NCBI GenBank assembly: GCA_019739225.1 | Contig: JAHHDT010000007.1 | Coordinates: 248,001 to 312,000 of the forward strand | From: Aquamicrobium sp. | Lineage (GTDB): Bacteria; Pseudomonadota; Alphaproteobacteria; Rhizobiales; Rhizobiaceae | DNA length: 64,000 nt | Direction of reading: 5' to 3' | Shown: positions 63,238 to 64,000 of the stretch, in pieces | Layout: each line of letters begins with the position of its first letter | Numbering within the stretch: position 1 is the first letter of the stretch | Notes under the pieces: model-generated | Seen by the model: the letters and a program-made list of their open reading frames with translations, nothing else | Database searches by the model: none | Told to the model about the DNA's origin: nothing | Position numbers and translations under genes: made by a program

Positions 63238-64000
63238 TCAGGCCGCGTCGGCGGCGATGAGACTGTCGGGCGGCGGGTTGGTGTGACCGCCGGCGGTTTC
63301 AAGATCGCTTAGGAACGTCGCCAGCCACCGCTGCGTGTCCTGATGAAGGATATGATCGAGAAGCGCCTTGTGGCGAGCCTTGCGCTCGTCCAGCGGCATC
63401 ACAAGCGCCTGGTGGATCGCTTCGGCCATCGTGTCCGTGTCATATGGGTTGACGATCAGCGCTTCCGTCATGTCCTCGGCGGCACCCGCAAATTGCGAAA
63501 GAACCAGGACGCCAGGGTCTTCGTCGTCCTGCGCGGCAACGAATTCCTTGGCGACGAGGTTCATTCCGTCGCGCAATGGCGTCACCAAGCCAACGTGGCT
63601 GGCGCGGAAGAGGGCTGCCAGCGTCTCACGCGGGACGGGGCGGTGAATGTAGCGCAGCGGCGTCCAGTTGAAGTCCGAGAAGCGTCCGTTGATCGAGCCC
63701 GTCAGACCTTCCAGTTCGTCGCGTATGTCGGAATAGGCATTGACGTCCTCGCGGGTGGGTGGCGCCACCTGCAGGAAGGTCACCTGCTTTTCCAACTCGG
63801 GATGCTGTGCGAGCAATTTGCCGAAAGCCTGGAAGCGGTCCGGCAGGCCCTTGGAGTAGTCGAGCCTGTCGACGCCGATGATCTGCTTGCGTCCGAGCTT
63901 TTCGCGGCGCGCGCTGTCGATGCGCACGTCGTCGGGCGCATTACGAGCCATCTCCCGGAAGGTCTCGACGTCTATGCCGATCGGGTAGCGGTCGATGGCG
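63238..64000 (-). CDS. otsA: OtsA, alpha,alpha-trehalose-phosphate synthase (UDP-forming), 3' part
   Basis: The frame runs off the right edge of the window, so only the last ~254 residues are seen. This C-terminal Rossmann domain contains VDRLDYSKGLPDRFQAF, FLQVAPPTREDV, YIHRPVPRETLAALFRASHVG and TPLRDGMNLVAKEFVA, all canonical for OtsA, which makes trehalose-6-phosphate from UDP-glucose and glucose-6-phosphate during osmotic stress. The stop is followed by a 6-bp stem dyad (63219-63233) without T-run. The adjoining 167 bp to the acetyltransferase gene hold no gene. Confidence 0.96.
   Translation of the reverse strand, partial: AIDRYPIGIDVETFREMARNAPDDVRIDSARREKLGRKQIIGVDRLDYSKGLPDRFQAFGKLLAQHPELEKQVTFLQVAPPTREDVNAYSDIRDELEGLTGSINGRFSDFNWTPLRYIHRPVPRETLAALFRASHVGLVTPLRDGMNLVAKEFVAAQDDEDPGVLVLSQFAGAAEDMTEALIVNPYDTDTMAEAIHQALVMPLDERKARHKALLDHILHQDTQRWLATFLSDLETAGGHTNPPPDSLIAADAA

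Overview
The window looks like a chromosomal segment of a GC-rich alphaproteobacterium of the order Hyphomicrobiales (Phyllobacteriaceae/Rhizobiaceae-like). The basis is the cell-cycle locus sciP-fliJ-ctrA-receiver-chpT-eipA, a NolR-like ArsR regulator, a FosX protein close to the Mesorhizobium type, many FCD-type GntR regulators, and the abundance of tripartite tricarboxylate (TctCBA) and NMT1-type ABC transporters. No rRNA, CRISPR array, transposase or phage gene was seen. One elongator tRNA-Met is present.

Layout. 1-6173: end of a mandelate racemase-like enzyme, a RidA protein, and a tightly packed operon (creatininase-family hydrolase, FAD oxidase, ferredoxin reductase-like flavoprotein, cytosine-deaminase-like amidohydrolase). 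6223-11049: group II PLP decarboxylase and cysteine-synthase-like enzyme, divergent from a large BTAD/TPR regulator. 11065-16789: operon tctC-tctB-tctA-IlvD/Edd dehydratase-RraA-like aldolase, followed by two tandem paralogous GntR genes (16920-18418). 18593-25717: a second transport operon (gntR-tctC-tctB-tctA) divergent from an HMG-CoA-lyase-like, CoA-transferase and aldo/keto reductase operon. 26661-33227: ABC importer, GntR, Ldh2-type dehydrogenase, BAAT-type hydrolase and DUF1684 protein. 33523-40147: formylglycine-generating enzyme divergent from GntR/HutC, a second ABC importer and an FGly-type sulfatase. 40340-48254: kdp potassium uptake operon with an extra small membrane peptide in front. 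48761-51249: tRNA-Met, a Gfo/Idh/MocA dehydrogenase and mnmA. 51502-57897: the CtrA cell-cycle locus and two envelope proteins. 57915-64000: TrmH methyltransferase, FosX, ArsR regulator, HugZ-like protein, acyl-CoA racemase-like and SDR pair, acetyltransferase, and the 3' part of otsA.

How it works together. The first 40 kb read as an accessory catabolic region: each block couples an importer to its own GntR regulator and to a short enzyme set, and two blocks make chemically coherent proposals (dehydratase plus aldolase; CoA transferase plus CoA-ester lyase). The sulfatase block contains both the sulfatase and its maturase, next to an importer, so uptake and intracellular desulfation of a sulfate ester is the best reading. 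The last 24 kb are mainly core functions: potassium homeostasis, tRNA thiolation, cell-cycle control and envelope integrity. Notable non-coding signals are a hairpin that would bury the ribosome-binding site of the first kdp reading frame, a direct repeat one helical turn apart upstream of kdp, six GANTC sites in 168 bp upstream of ctrA, and a 184-bp palindromic intergenic element between sciP and fliJ.
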